From positions 1-16,057 of the forward strand of contig JAHEGF010000053.1 in NCBI GenBank assembly GCA_024645155.1: DNA of 16,057 nt, written 5' to 3'. The position numbers and the translations under genes were made by a program. Positions 1 through 7,157 of this stretch are shown one piece after another (positions within the stretch are counted from its first letter, which is position 1; each line of letters begins with the position of its first letter). The notes below the pieces were generated by a model. It was not told the origin of the DNA. It searched no databases and was given only the letters and a program-made list of their open reading frames with translations. This stretch comes from Phyllobacteriaceae bacterium. Its GTDB lineage: Bacteria > Pseudomonadota > Alphaproteobacteria > Rhizobiales > Rhizobiaceae.

Positions 1-270
1 GGGGGGTGAAAACGCAAGTGAGGTCGAGTTTTTGACCACTGCTTGGTTCGACGGCAGGGGCACAATAAAGTTGTTTATCGTGTAGGATTACGAAATCGCA
101 TGTGTTCCTGACAACGGGCGAAATGTATACAAGCGCTTTCACGAACGCTCGCAAAACTACAGGGTTATGGAAAACCTGCAAAACGAATAAGACGCTGCCG
201 CACCTTAGCCCGAAGCTTGGCCGTTCCGGATTGCGCTTTGCTTTTTGAGGACGAAGTCAAGTCTTACAGA
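1..270. other. Left-edge region without a convincing gene
   Basis: This stretch looks less GC-rich than the rest of the window by eye and carries no long open frame on either strand. On the plus strand one frame is open from position 2 to a TAG at 83-85, which would be the last 27 residues of a gene starting outside the window; this is too short to judge. No tRNA-like structure and no hairpin followed by a T run was seen, so the sulfotransferase-like gene ending at 271 has no visible intrinsic terminator here. Confidence 0.4.
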
Positions 271-879
271 TCAGAAACTGACCTTTTCCTGTTTAGCAAC
301 TGCAGCAAATGCCACCATGAATTTGTCGCGATCAAGTGACGGAAACGCATTCTTCAATTTGCTGAAGAGGTAGTTGCCGTCTTTCACGATTTGCGGGAAA
401 TGCATCAATGTAAATGGCAGGTCCAGTTCAGCCAGGGTAACGATTAGCGTGGAAAGTTTCTGGCCAAGAACAATTTCCTGCTCTGGCAAGCTGCGCGCAC
501 CCCATGGCCCGCCAGCGACCGGATCCTTGCCCTTCAACCTTTTGAACAATCGCTTGGCCGATGAAATATTCGAATCTTCCAGCACCTTGACGCGGCTTTT
601 GGATGCATCACGCAAATTGCGCACCGGCAACAGAACATGATCGATCACAAGATCATTGTCCTTGATAACCTCGCGCAACCCGGTGGAGAGTTCCGGATTT
701 TTTACCACATAGGGCGCGTCGGATTTGCGGATATCGTACTCGAAACCTGCGCGGGCATTTTCATGATAATCAAGTCCCAGGCGATCACGGCCTGTGTCAA
801 TGCCCAGTTCGGTCAGCAATTCGACCAGGAACGTGGTGCCCGCCCGGCCTGTACCTGTTATTATTACGTGATTGCGCAT
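271..879 (-). CDS. Sulfotransferase-like P-loop protein
   Basis: This 202-aa protein probably transfers a sulfuryl group from PAPS to an unknown acceptor. The N-terminus has the 5'-phosphosulfate-binding loop of the sulfotransferase superfamily, GTGRAGTTFL at residues 9-18. A likely 3'-phosphate-binding segment, VRNLRDASKS at 86-95, has the usual Arg (R87) and Ser (S95) seven residues apart. The protein is shorter than typical sulfotransferases (250-350 aa), has no signal peptide or membrane segment, and looks cytoplasmic. The start is supported by AGGAG four bases before the ATG. It lies 45 bp downstream of the molybdopterin oxidoreductase on the same strand, so co-transcription is likely, though no functional link is known. 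A different P-loop activity, such as a nucleotide kinase, is possible because the rest of the sequence is not recognisable. The fold assignment is fairly safe; the substrate is unknown. Confidence 0.72.
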   Translation of the reverse strand: MRNHVIITGTGRAGTTFLVELLTELGIDTGRDRLGLDYHENARAGFEYDIRKSDAPYVVKNPELSTGLREVIKDNDLVIDHVLLPVRNLRDASKSRVKVLEDSNISSAKRLFKRLKGKDPVAGGPWGARSLPEQEIVLGQKLSTLIVTLAELDLPFTLMHFPQIVKDGNYLFSKLKNAFPSLDRDKFMVAFAAVAKQEKVSF

Positions 880-924
880 AGTTCTCCTATTTGCCGTTTT
901 GTATGCCTGCCCGCAAAGAGCAGT

Positions 925-3030
925 TCACGCAGGCCTCAGCCATACCCGGTTGTCATGGAAAGCGGCACCGCCATAGGGCGCGATCTGATCGGCTCCGGTT
1001 AGCACGTTGATCCCCTCGCCGCGTATGTGAGCACTGTTCGGCCAGATGCCTTCCGCGATCAGCACTCCGCGCTTCACACCGTCGAACAGTCTGGCGTGGA
1101 GCACCAATTCACCGCGCGGATTGCCGATCTCTACCGTTGCGCCATCGGCAATGGCCAGATCCGCCGCATCGGCTGGATTGATTATCAATTCAGGCCTGCT
1201 CTGACGTTTTAACGAACCGGGTGTTTCCGAGAATGTCGAATTCAGGAATGCATTAGCCGGCGAAGTCGCCAGACGGAAGGGGTGATCAGCATCGGTCGTT
1301 TCAATGGTTTCGATATGGTCTGGAAATTCCGGCAATGCCGCCACCGGGCCCAGGATGCCCATTGATTTGGGTGGTTTGCCGGGTGCTGGCGTATTTGCCC
1401 AATCGGGTCGAAAATGAAACTTTTTGTCCCTGTGACCGAAACCGTTCAGAAAATGGGCTTCTGCGAATTCGGGTTGAATATCTGCCCAGCGTCCGTCAAT
1501 CAGGTCCTGATAGGTTCCCAGGCCCCTTTTTTTCAGCATCCCGTCGATCAGCGTTCGCGGGTCATGGCCGAATTCCGGCAGGTGTGCGACCCCAAGCCTT
1601 TGTGCCAGCTCTTCTATGACAAAGTGGTTCTGCCGTGGCCCTTCCGGTGGATCGACCAGTTTCGGTCCGGCAATGATGAACTGGTGGCCGCCGCCGCGGT
1701 AGACGTCGTCGTGCTCGAGAAACATCGTCGCGGGAAGAACGACATCGGCCATCAGTGCCGTATCAGTCATGAATTGCTCGTGGACGCAGACGAACAGGTC
1801 TTCGCGGGCAAGACCCTTGCAGACAAGGCGCTGCTCGGGCGCAACGTTGGCCGGGTTGGTGTTTTGCACCAGCATTGCGGTGACCGGCGGACCGCCTTGC
1901 AATGCGTCGCTGTCGCCCGTCAGGACACGGCCTATCTGCGACTGGTCGAGAAACCGGACCCGCGGATCGAAATGCCTGGTTCCCTCGATAACCGACTTGT
2001 CGAGCTTGAAGACGCCGGAATTGGAGTGAAAAGCGCCGCCTCCCTCGTAGCGCCACGCACCGGTGACAGCCGCAATCGAGGTGACAGCATGCATGTTGAC
2101 AGCGCCGTTACGCCCCCTGGTAAATCCGTAGCCCAAGCGGAAATAGGTGCGTTTGGTTTCACCAATGAGTTTAGCGAAATCCACGATTTCGCCAACGCCA
2201 AGCCCGGTGATGGCGGAAGCCCATTGCGGCGTCTTATCCTTCAGATGATTTTCCAGCCCGCCCGGATCGTCGGTGTATTGGGCAAGGTATTGGCGGTCCG
2301 CATATCCGTCGCGAAACAGGACATGCATTACCGCGCAAGCCAGGGCGCCATCGGAACCTGGCCGCAATACCAGGCCCATGTCGGCTTGCTTGATGGTCCC
2401 GTTTTCGTAGATGTCGATTGCGACGATCCTGGCGCCACGCTCTTTTCTCGCGCGTGTGGCATGGGTCATCACGTTGACCTGCGTTGATACGGGGTTCGTT
2501 CCCCAGATGACGATACAATCGGATTTCGCCATTTCCCGCGGGTCTGGACCGGCAAGATATCCCGTGCCCATGACAAAGCCTGTCCAGGCAGGATTGGTGC
2601 AGATGGAATCGAACTGGTTGGAATATTTCTTGGCATGACGCAGGCGATGGATGCCATCACGCTGCACAAGCCCCATCGTTCCGGCATACTGGTAAGGCCA
2701 GACCGCTTCGGAGCCGAATTCTTGCTCAGCGGCCTGGAACTTGCCGGCCACCAGATCAAGAGCCGCCTCCCAACTTGCCTCCTTCCACTGGCCAGTTCCC
2801 TTCGGCCCGGAGCGGACAAGCGGTTTTAGCAGACGTTGCGGATGGTGAATACGTTCTGCATATCGTGCAACCTTCGCGCAGATGACACCAACGGTATAGC
2901 TGTTGTCTCTTGCGCCGTGGATACGCCCGATCGTCGAACCATCGACCAGTTCGACATCAAGGGCACAGGTAGACGGGCAGTCATGCGGGCAGGCACTGTG
3001 GCCGGTTCGTGTGTGTGTATGCACAGTCAT
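925..3030 (-). CDS. Molybdopterin (Mo-bisMGD) oxidoreductase
   Basis: This 701-aa protein belongs to the DMSO-reductase superfamily of molybdenum enzymes (COG0243 type). The N-terminus carries a [4Fe-4S] site made of C14, C18, C22 and C51, followed by K53, the position of the conserved Lys that relays electrons between cluster and cofactor in relatives such as formate dehydrogenase and Nap. Further signs are VIWGTNPVSTQ in the Rossmann-like cofactor domain and a C-terminal molybdopterin dinucleotide-binding domain from about residue 586 (RLATSPAN, then HDNRVWLRPA at the end). C144 in DSICTNPAW is a candidate molybdenum ligand, by inference only. There is no twin-arginine or other signal peptide, so it should be cytoplasmic. 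No electron-transfer subunit or membrane anchor is encoded beside it. The substrate cannot be read from sequence; formate dehydrogenase-like or reductase roles are both open. The ATG at 3030 lies just before the cysteine motif, though its ribosome binding site is weak. Confidence 0.93.
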   Translation of the reverse strand: MTVHTHTRTGHSACPHDCPSTCALDVELVDGSTIGRIHGARDNSYTVGVICAKVARYAERIHHPQRLLKPLVRSGPKGTGQWKEASWEAALDLVAGKFQAAEQEFGSEAVWPYQYAGTMGLVQRDGIHRLRHAKKYSNQFDSICTNPAWTGFVMGTGYLAGPDPREMAKSDCIVIWGTNPVSTQVNVMTHATRARKERGARIVAIDIYENGTIKQADMGLVLRPGSDGALACAVMHVLFRDGYADRQYLAQYTDDPGGLENHLKDKTPQWASAITGLGVGEIVDFAKLIGETKRTYFRLGYGFTRGRNGAVNMHAVTSIAAVTGAWRYEGGGAFHSNSGVFKLDKSVIEGTRHFDPRVRFLDQSQIGRVLTGDSDALQGGPPVTAMLVQNTNPANVAPEQRLVCKGLAREDLFVCVHEQFMTDTALMADVVLPATMFLEHDDVYRGGGHQFIIAGPKLVDPPEGPRQNHFVIEELAQRLGVAHLPEFGHDPRTLIDGMLKKRGLGTYQDLIDGRWADIQPEFAEAHFLNGFGHRDKKFHFRPDWANTPAPGKPPKSMGILGPVAALPEFPDHIETIETTDADHPFRLATSPANAFLNSTFSETPGSLKRQSRPELIINPADAADLAIADGATVEIGNPRGELVLHARLFDGVKRGVLIAEGIWPNSAHIRGEGINVLTGADQIAPYGGAAFHDNRVWLRPA

Positions 3031-3171
3031 TATTCGCCCATATCACCGCCTGACGGCAGATCAAACCATGCGGCGAAAATTTCCGCAGCTTTGTGCGTAA
3101 AACTTGACTGGCGCGCCGACTTTCACGACAGTGTCTTGTGGCTCCAGCCCAACCAGAGTGGCGATTTGATA

Positions 3172-3654
3172 ATGACCCGAAAATCACTGATCGTTGCAGT
3201 CCTGTCGCTCTCTTTTGCGGCCAGCAGTGCGCATGCCCGGCCGTTGCCTGTTGCTCCCGACTCTCTTTTTTCGCCGGCGACATTTGAGCAGATTTACAAC
3301 AACGGGACAGTTTGGAACAAGCAGGCCGCCGAATGTGGCGACAGCCGGATACTGCGCAAGATCGAACGAAGATTCCGCCATCAGGTGCGCCATGTGCCGG
3401 AACTGCCCGACGTCGAGATCATGGAGTTTCAGCGCATCCACCAGCACCGCTACCTGCCGACAGCAGAAGACCGGCCGATTGCCCGGCGCTATTGCGGGGC
3501 CACCGTTGTTTTGTCCGATGGCAGCCGGCCCTACATGAACTATCTTATCGAAGACGAGATGGGATTTGCCTCGATCGGCGACAATGTCGAATTCTGCGTC
3601 GCCGGATTCGACCGCTGGTTTGTGTATAACGGCCGTTGCCGCCTTATCGATTGA
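3172..3654 (+). CDS. Small secreted cysteine-containing protein, function unknown
   Basis: I do not recognise this 160-aa protein as a named family. Residues 1-22 look like a Sec signal peptide: positive RK at 3-4, a hydrophobic core (LIVAVLSLSFAASS) and an AHA cleavage motif at 20-22. The mature part has four cysteines (C55, C108, C142, C157), which could form two disulfides in the periplasm, and a charged middle (KIERRFRHQ) unlike a membrane protein. I chose the ATG at 3172 because it opens directly onto the signal peptide; the same frame is open upstream, but that part does not look coding. Its stop is 8 bp before the RNase T2 start, so the two are very likely translated from one message. 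Both being exported suggests a shared periplasmic role, such as accessory or modulator of the nuclease, but nothing in the sequence proves it. Confidence 0.75.
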   Translation: MTRKSLIVAVLSLSFAASSAHARPLPVAPDSLFSPATFEQIYNNGTVWNKQAAECGDSRILRKIERRFRHQVRHVPELPDVEIMEFQRIHQHRYLPTAEDRPIARRYCGATVVLSDGSRPYMNYLIEDEMGFASIGDNVEFCVAGFDRWFVYNGRCRLID

Positions 3655-3662
3655 GTTGGGCA

Positions 3663-4355
3663 ATGCCGCTGGCGACGCGTTTGATTTCCGCGGTGACCGT
3701 CGCAATGTTTTGTACGTTTTCTGCCGGCTGCAAACCCGATAGCGCCGATCAGGACGAACTGGCCAAAACGACTGGCGCTGCGTCCCCGCCATTCGATTTT
3801 TATGTGCTGGCACTGTCATGGTCTCCCAGTTTTTGTGCGGCTAACGGCAAAAATGCCGACCAGCAGCAGTGCGGGATTGGGGGAAACCACGGTTTCATCG
3901 TTCACGGGCTGTGGCCACAATTCGAGAAGGGCTATCCGGAGTTCTGCCCGGCAAATCGGCACGGAATCGTCTCATCGGGACTTGAAAAAACACTATTCGA
4001 CCTGATGCCATCATCCGCGCTTGTGCGCCACCAGTGGCGCAAGCACGGAACCTGTTCGGGGCTGGAACAAAGGGCCTATTTCGATACACTCCGTGCCGCG
4101 CGCCAACATGTCACCATTCCCGGTCAGTTTCGCAATCCTGCACGACTGCGGCGTGTCGATCCGGCTCGGGTCGAAACCGCGTTCATCGGTGCAAACAAGG
4201 GATTGTCCGCAGATGGTATCGCGGTGACCTGCGGGATGGGTTACCTGCGCGACGTGCGCATCTGCATGACACGGGATTTGGCTTTCAGGCCATGTGATGA
4301 AGTTGACCGCAACGCCTGCCGCCTGAGATCCGTACTGTTGCCGCCATCCAAATAG
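3663..4355 (+). CDS. RNase T2 family ribonuclease, exported
   Basis: T2 ribonucleases cut single-stranded RNA through a 2',3'-cyclic phosphate and in bacteria act in the periplasm (E. coli RNase I). Both family signatures are present in this 230-aa protein: CAS I, FIVHGLWPQ with catalytic H81, and CAS II, HQWRKHGTCSG with H123, K127 and H128. The acidic residue that normally follows the first CAS II histidine (Glu105 in RNase Rh) is a glutamine here, Q124, encoded by CAG. The N-terminus is hydrophobic and ends FSAGC at 19-23, which could be a lipobox with C23 lipidated, although Ser at -3 is unusual; a plain signal peptide is the alternative. Several further cysteines fit the family's disulfides. 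The ATG at 3663 was chosen over in-frame TTG codons at 3636 and 3651 because it gives a compact signal peptide. It lies 8 bp after the 160-aa secreted protein gene. Confidence 0.92.
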   Translation: MPLATRLISAVTVAMFCTFSAGCKPDSADQDELAKTTGAASPPFDFYVLALSWSPSFCAANGKNADQQQCGIGGNHGFIVHGLWPQFEKGYPEFCPANRHGIVSSGLEKTLFDLMPSSALVRHQWRKHGTCSGLEQRAYFDTLRAARQHVTIPGQFRNPARLRRVDPARVETAFIGANKGLSADGIAVTCGMGYLRDVRICMTRDLAFRPCDEVDRNACRLRSVLLPPSK

Positions 4356-4424
4356 GTTTCGGCGGCTGCATTGTCGCAGAAGAAAATCCCGTGCGACCTT
4401 GCAAGCATGAAAATTTTCCCTAGT

Positions 4425-4446
4425 CCGGCAAAAGTGCGATTGCCGG
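4425..4446. repeat. Inverted repeat (7-bp stem) after the RNase T2 gene
   Basis: CCGGCAA at 4425-4431 and TTGCCGG at 4440-4446 are perfect reverse complements around an 8-base loop. The hairpin lies between the RNase T2 stop and the glutathione transferase start, about 60 bp before the latter. No T run follows on either strand, so it is not a standard intrinsic terminator; it could be a weak terminator, an mRNA 3'-end stabiliser or an operator. Confidence 0.4.
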
Positions 4447-4506
4447 GGATACTCAAAATGATAGATTCCGTGAAGCTTAACAGGAATCATCCGATTGGAA
4501 CCCGCA

Positions 4507-5103
4507 ATGCACACTCTGCTCTATTCTCCGGCCTCACCCTACAGCGCAAAAGTCCGCATGGCTGCGGCCAAGGCAGGTATCGGGCTTGAAGTGAAAATAG
4601 TCGATCCAACTGCGGACCCGGACGACCTGACAGGGCGCAATCCACTTGGCAAGCTTCCGCTGGTCTATCGCGACGATGGCGAAGTGATTTACGACAGCCG
4701 TGCAATCACCCAGTATCTGAACCGCCAGGCGCGCAACTCCCTGTTTCCGACGAATGCCATCAAGAGGCTTGAGGCTGAACGGCTGGAAGCGCTGGCTGAC
4801 GGAATCACCGATTGCCTGCTGGCTCACGTCTATGAGCGGCGCATGCGGCCGGCAGAAAAAATCCACCAGCCATGGCTCGACCGGCAGTGGGAAAAGGCCT
4901 GCCGCGGACTCGACGCATTGAATGGCTCTCCACCAAGATTGCCCAAGAAAATCACGGCGGGGCACATCGCGGTGCGCGCGCTGCTCGGCTACCTCGATTT
5001 GCGGTTCAAGGGCCAGTGGGAACGCGGCCGGGCAAAACTCGTGCGCTGGGCGCGCAAGTTCGACGAGAAACACCCCGATCTGGTGGCGCTGCTACCGCAG
5101 TAG
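4507..5103 (+). CDS. Glutathione S-transferase family protein, YibF-like
   Basis: This 198-aa protein has the two-domain cytosolic GST layout. The thioredoxin-like N-terminal domain (about residues 1-78) begins LLYSPASPYSAKVR, with S10 or S13 at the usual site of the thiol-activating residue, the cis-proline motif GKLPLV (P51) and the glutathione gamma-glutamyl contact DSRAI (D63, S64). The helical C-terminal domain includes EALADGITD at 94-102 and a GYLDLRF segment near 161-167, both resembling what I recall of E. coli YibF, an uncharacterised GST. The N-cap Asp of the usual folding motif appears to be replaced in TAGHIA. The ATG at 4507 follows GGAA at a suitable distance, which favours it over the in-frame TTG at 4495. 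It stands alone, converging with the outer-membrane gene. Its substrate is unknown; a detoxification or redox role is the family default. Confidence 0.88.
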   Translation: MHTLLYSPASPYSAKVRMAAAKAGIGLEVKIVDPTADPDDLTGRNPLGKLPLVYRDDGEVIYDSRAITQYLNRQARNSLFPTNAIKRLEAERLEALADGITDCLLAHVYERRMRPAEKIHQPWLDRQWEKACRGLDALNGSPPRLPKKITAGHIAVRALLGYLDLRFKGQWERGRAKLVRWARKFDEKHPDLVALLPQ

Positions 5104-5204
5104 GGTGGCAAGGCGGCGTTGCATCTTATCTCTTCGCGCGCAAACGTTTGAGCAACAATCCGGGGATCGCCATTTGATACTGCGGCCCGGCAATTGGGTT
5201 GAGC

Positions 5205-5234
5205 AAAAAAGCCGGACGGGTTGTAGCCGTCCGG
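5205..5234 (-). terminator. Rho-independent terminator of the outer-membrane protein gene
   Basis: Read on the minus strand, CCGGACGG and CCGTCCGG form a perfect 8-bp GC-rich stem with a 7-base loop, followed by C and a six-T run. It begins 26 bp after the stop of the outer-membrane protein gene. The plus-strand side lacks a T run, so it should act only on minus-strand transcription. Confidence 0.9.
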
Positions 5235-5260
5235 ATAATCAAGGGCAACATTGTCTCTTT

Positions 5261-5923
5261 TTAGAACTTCAGGCCGACGCCGAGCTGGATTCTGTTCTGC
5301 GTGGCATCAACTGATTGAGCACCACTGCCGGTGTTGAAAATCTCCGATCCGAAATCTGAATAACGGTATTCCGCGCGGCCAAATATCTGATCAGTCAGCA
5401 TGGCATCGACACCAGCTCCGGCTGTCCATCCAAGCAGTGTCTGGCTATCACTTCCTGCCGCATCGGACACTTTCAAACGTGTTGCAGCGCCGCCAGCAGT
5501 GCCATAGACAAGGACGTCGTCGGTAACCGCAAATCCCATGCGGGCACGCAACGAACCGTCAAACCCGCTCTTGACGTTGAGACCGGCTGCGGTTCCCTCG
5601 ACCGCGCTGTAGCCTGCGTCCCCTTCGAGACCAAGTATCATCGGACCGGTCTGGTAATTGTAACCGGCAAAGCCGCTACCGAGAAACCCGTCGGTGCTGA
5701 CCGGTCCGGTTGGCGCAGCGGATTCCCCAAAGCCATAGCCGAGCGCAATACCGGCATAGGGGCCTGACCAGATGTATATCGGCGCCGGTTCGGCCATCAC
5801 GTTTTCGGGAATCGGCGGCTCGTCGCCGACCACATCTGCAGCGATCGCAGCCTGGTGCGAGGCGGCAACCAACGCCGTGATTGCGGCACCGGCAAGCAGT
5901 TTTCTGACCGATGTTGGATGCAT
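5261..5923 (-). CDS. Outer-membrane beta-barrel protein, Omp25/RopB-like
   Basis: This 220-aa protein is a small outer-membrane beta-barrel, probably eight-stranded, of the type common in rhizobia and Brucella (Omp25/Omp31, RopB). Residues 1-28 form a signal peptide with KLLAGAAITALVAAS as core and AIA at the cleavage site. After a proline-rich stretch the barrel opens with WSGPYAGIALGYGFG, a pattern typical of the family. It continues with alternating hydrophobic strands, for example FGRAEYRYSDFG, and ends in a C-terminal phenylalanine (GLGVGLKF) as the BAM assembly machinery prefers. Such proteins give structural stability and bind lipopolysaccharide; a specific ligand cannot be inferred. 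I placed the start at 5923 because AAGGAG (5931-5936) lies seven bases upstream; an in-frame extension of 50 residues lacks protein character and would bury the signal peptide. It is monocistronic with its own terminator. Confidence 0.93.
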   Translation of the reverse strand: MHPTSVRKLLAGAAITALVAASHQAAIAADVVGDEPPIPENVMAEPAPIYIWSGPYAGIALGYGFGESAAPTGPVSTDGFLGSGFAGYNYQTGPMILGLEGDAGYSAVEGTAAGLNVKSGFDGSLRARMGFAVTDDVLVYGTAGGAATRLKVSDAAGSDSQTLLGWTAGAGVDAMLTDQIFGRAEYRYSDFGSEIFNTGSGAQSVDATQNRIQLGVGLKF

Positions 5924-5930
5924 GACATTA

Positions 5931-5936
5931 CTCCTT
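5931..5936 (-). promoter_or_regulatory. Shine-Dalgarno site of the outer-membrane protein gene
   Basis: AAGGAG on the minus strand sits seven bases before the ATG at 5921-5923. It is one of the strongest ribosome binding sites in the window and decides the start codon in favour of the signal-peptide methionine rather than an upstream one. Its strength fits an abundant envelope protein. Confidence 0.85.
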
Positions 5937-5964
5937 GTCAAGAATTGGTGTATCGACCTGCGGT

Positions 5965-5978
5965 TTGCCGATCGGCAA
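5965..5978. promoter_or_regulatory. Perfect 14-bp palindrome upstream of the outer-membrane protein gene
   Basis: TTGCCGATCGGCAA is self-complementary over all 14 bases and ends 41 bp before the outer-membrane gene start, within the 275-bp divergent spacer shared with the antiporter gene. Its position fits a repressor or activator site, or part of the 5' untranslated region, but no regulator can be named and no clear -35/-10 pair was found around it. It could be chance. Confidence 0.4.
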
Positions 5979-6198
5979 TAGGCCTCCCACCGTCCGCAAG
6001 GACCGAGGTTGGCCGGAAATTGCGGCAATTGATTTATCGAAAAAGGGTCATTCGCTGGCAGCAATGCGACCAAACCGCGTCCAACCGGTTTCCCCGACAG
6101 CCTGTTGACGGTTCAGATATATTGCTGCCGTAAGTTTGGAGAGAACGGTCGCTCCTCCTATATGGCAGCGACGTGACTGCATTTTTTATTAATGGTGC

Positions 6199-7143
6199 AT
6201 GGTGACATATAGCGCACTTATTCTCGTCAGCGGGCTGGTCATGCTGGTTTTTGCCGGAGACTACCTGGTGCGCGGGGCGGCGGGTCTCGCCGAAAATCTC
6301 GGTATATCGCCCTTGGTAATCGGTTTGACCGTTGTCGCTTTCGGCACGTCGGCTCCTGAATTGCTGATATCGCTTCAGGCTGCATTATCGGGTGCCCCTG
6401 GCATTGCGATCGGCAATGTGGTCGGTTCAAACATTTCGAATGTGCTGCTTGTGGTAGGTGTTCCTGCATTGATCGCGCCAGTATTGGCGACAGAACCTGG
6501 TCTGCGCCGCAACATGACCGCAATGCTTGCGGTTACGATGGTCTTCATGTTGATGGTGTCAAGCGGTAGCCTCAGCCGCGCAGAAGGTGCAACGTTACTC
6601 CTGATCCTTGCCACCGTCATTGCCTGGCAGATCCACACAGCCCGCGCCATGAAGCTTGCCGCGATTGACGACTATCACGATGAAATTGGCGAAACACCTC
6701 ATAATCCCATCCGGATCGGGCTTTACCTTGTGGGTGGTGTTGTCGGTTTGCCTATCGGAGCCCATCTGACTGTGACCGGTGCCTCGGCCATCGCTGAATC
6801 GTTTGGAATATCTCAGACGGTCATCGGCCTCACCATCGTCGCGATCGGCACCTCGCTGCCGGAACTGGCGACGACGGTGATGGCTGCCTATCGCGGATCC
6901 TCTGCCGTTGCGATGGGTAATGTCGTCGGCTCCAACCTTTTCAACCTCGCCGGTATCATGGGTGTGACGGCCATGATCGTTCCGGTGCAGATTCCCGACC
7001 GGATCATAACGATCGACATGTGGGTGATGGCAGCAACGTCATTGCTCGTTGCAATTTTCGCCTATGCACGGCTTTCGGTGGGCAAAGCATTTGGTGTATC
7101 CATGCTGGTGGCCTATGCCGCCTATCTGATTTCACTGTTCTAG
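6199..7143 (+). CDS. Calcium/sodium antiporter (CaCA superfamily, YrbG-like)
   Basis: This 314-aa inner-membrane protein exchanges cations, in this family Ca2+ against Na+, and keeps cytoplasmic calcium low. It is strongly hydrophobic, with about ten transmembrane segments and the internal inverted duplication that defines the family. The alpha-1 repeat holds GTSAPE (49-54) and GNVVGSN (72-78). The alpha-2 repeat holds GTSLPE (217-222) and GNVVGSN (240-246). The glutamates E54 and E222 are the expected ion ligands. The hydrophilic loop between the halves, around residues 150-170, is short as in bacterial members. The ATG at 6199 was chosen because the first hydrophobic helix starts directly after it; no good ribosome binding site is visible. 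It heads a plus-strand run, with the short-chain reductase gene 14 bp downstream. Family assignment is firm; ion preference is inferred. Confidence 0.94.
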   Translation: MVTYSALILVSGLVMLVFAGDYLVRGAAGLAENLGISPLVIGLTVVAFGTSAPELLISLQAALSGAPGIAIGNVVGSNISNVLLVVGVPALIAPVLATEPGLRRNMTAMLAVTMVFMLMVSSGSLSRAEGATLLLILATVIAWQIHTARAMKLAAIDDYHDEIGETPHNPIRIGLYLVGGVVGLPIGAHLTVTGASAIAESFGISQTVIGLTIVAIGTSLPELATTVMAAYRGSSAVAMGNVVGSNLFNLAGIMGVTAMIVPVQIPDRIITIDMWVMAATSLLVAIFAYARLSVGKAFGVSMLVAYAAYLISLF

Positions 7144-7157
7144 CGTCAGGACCCAAC

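Noticed and set aside
1414..2487. A 357-codon open frame on the plus strand inside the molybdopterin oxidoreductase gene
   Set aside because: It is antisense to a gene with clear cofactor and cluster motifs, shows no recognisable domain, and such long shadow frames are common in GC-rich genes.
3104..3132. TTGACT with a 17-base spacer as promoter of the secreted protein gene
   Set aside because: The -10 position reads GACAGT, which matches the consensus in only three of six bases.
3184..3819. A 211-codon minus-strand open frame across the secreted protein and the RNase T2 start
   Set aside because: The plus strand carries a signal peptide and the T2 catalytic motifs in this region; the antisense frame has no family features.
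5924..6073. A 50-residue N-terminal extension of the outer-membrane protein
   Set aside because: It has no protein-like pattern, would bury the signal peptide, and the strong AAGGAG fits only the start at 5923.
6105..6135. TTGACG followed by an AT-rich TATATT as an antiporter promoter
   Set aside because: The spacing between the two elements is far too short, and no acceptable -10 lies at 16-18 bases.
6124..6172. Alternative stems (GCTGCC with GGCAGC, GTCGCT with AGCGAC) upstream of the antiporter, considered as a riboswitch
   Set aside because: The stems are short, mutually exclusive and match no metal-sensing riboswitch I know; likely chance or a minor leader structure.
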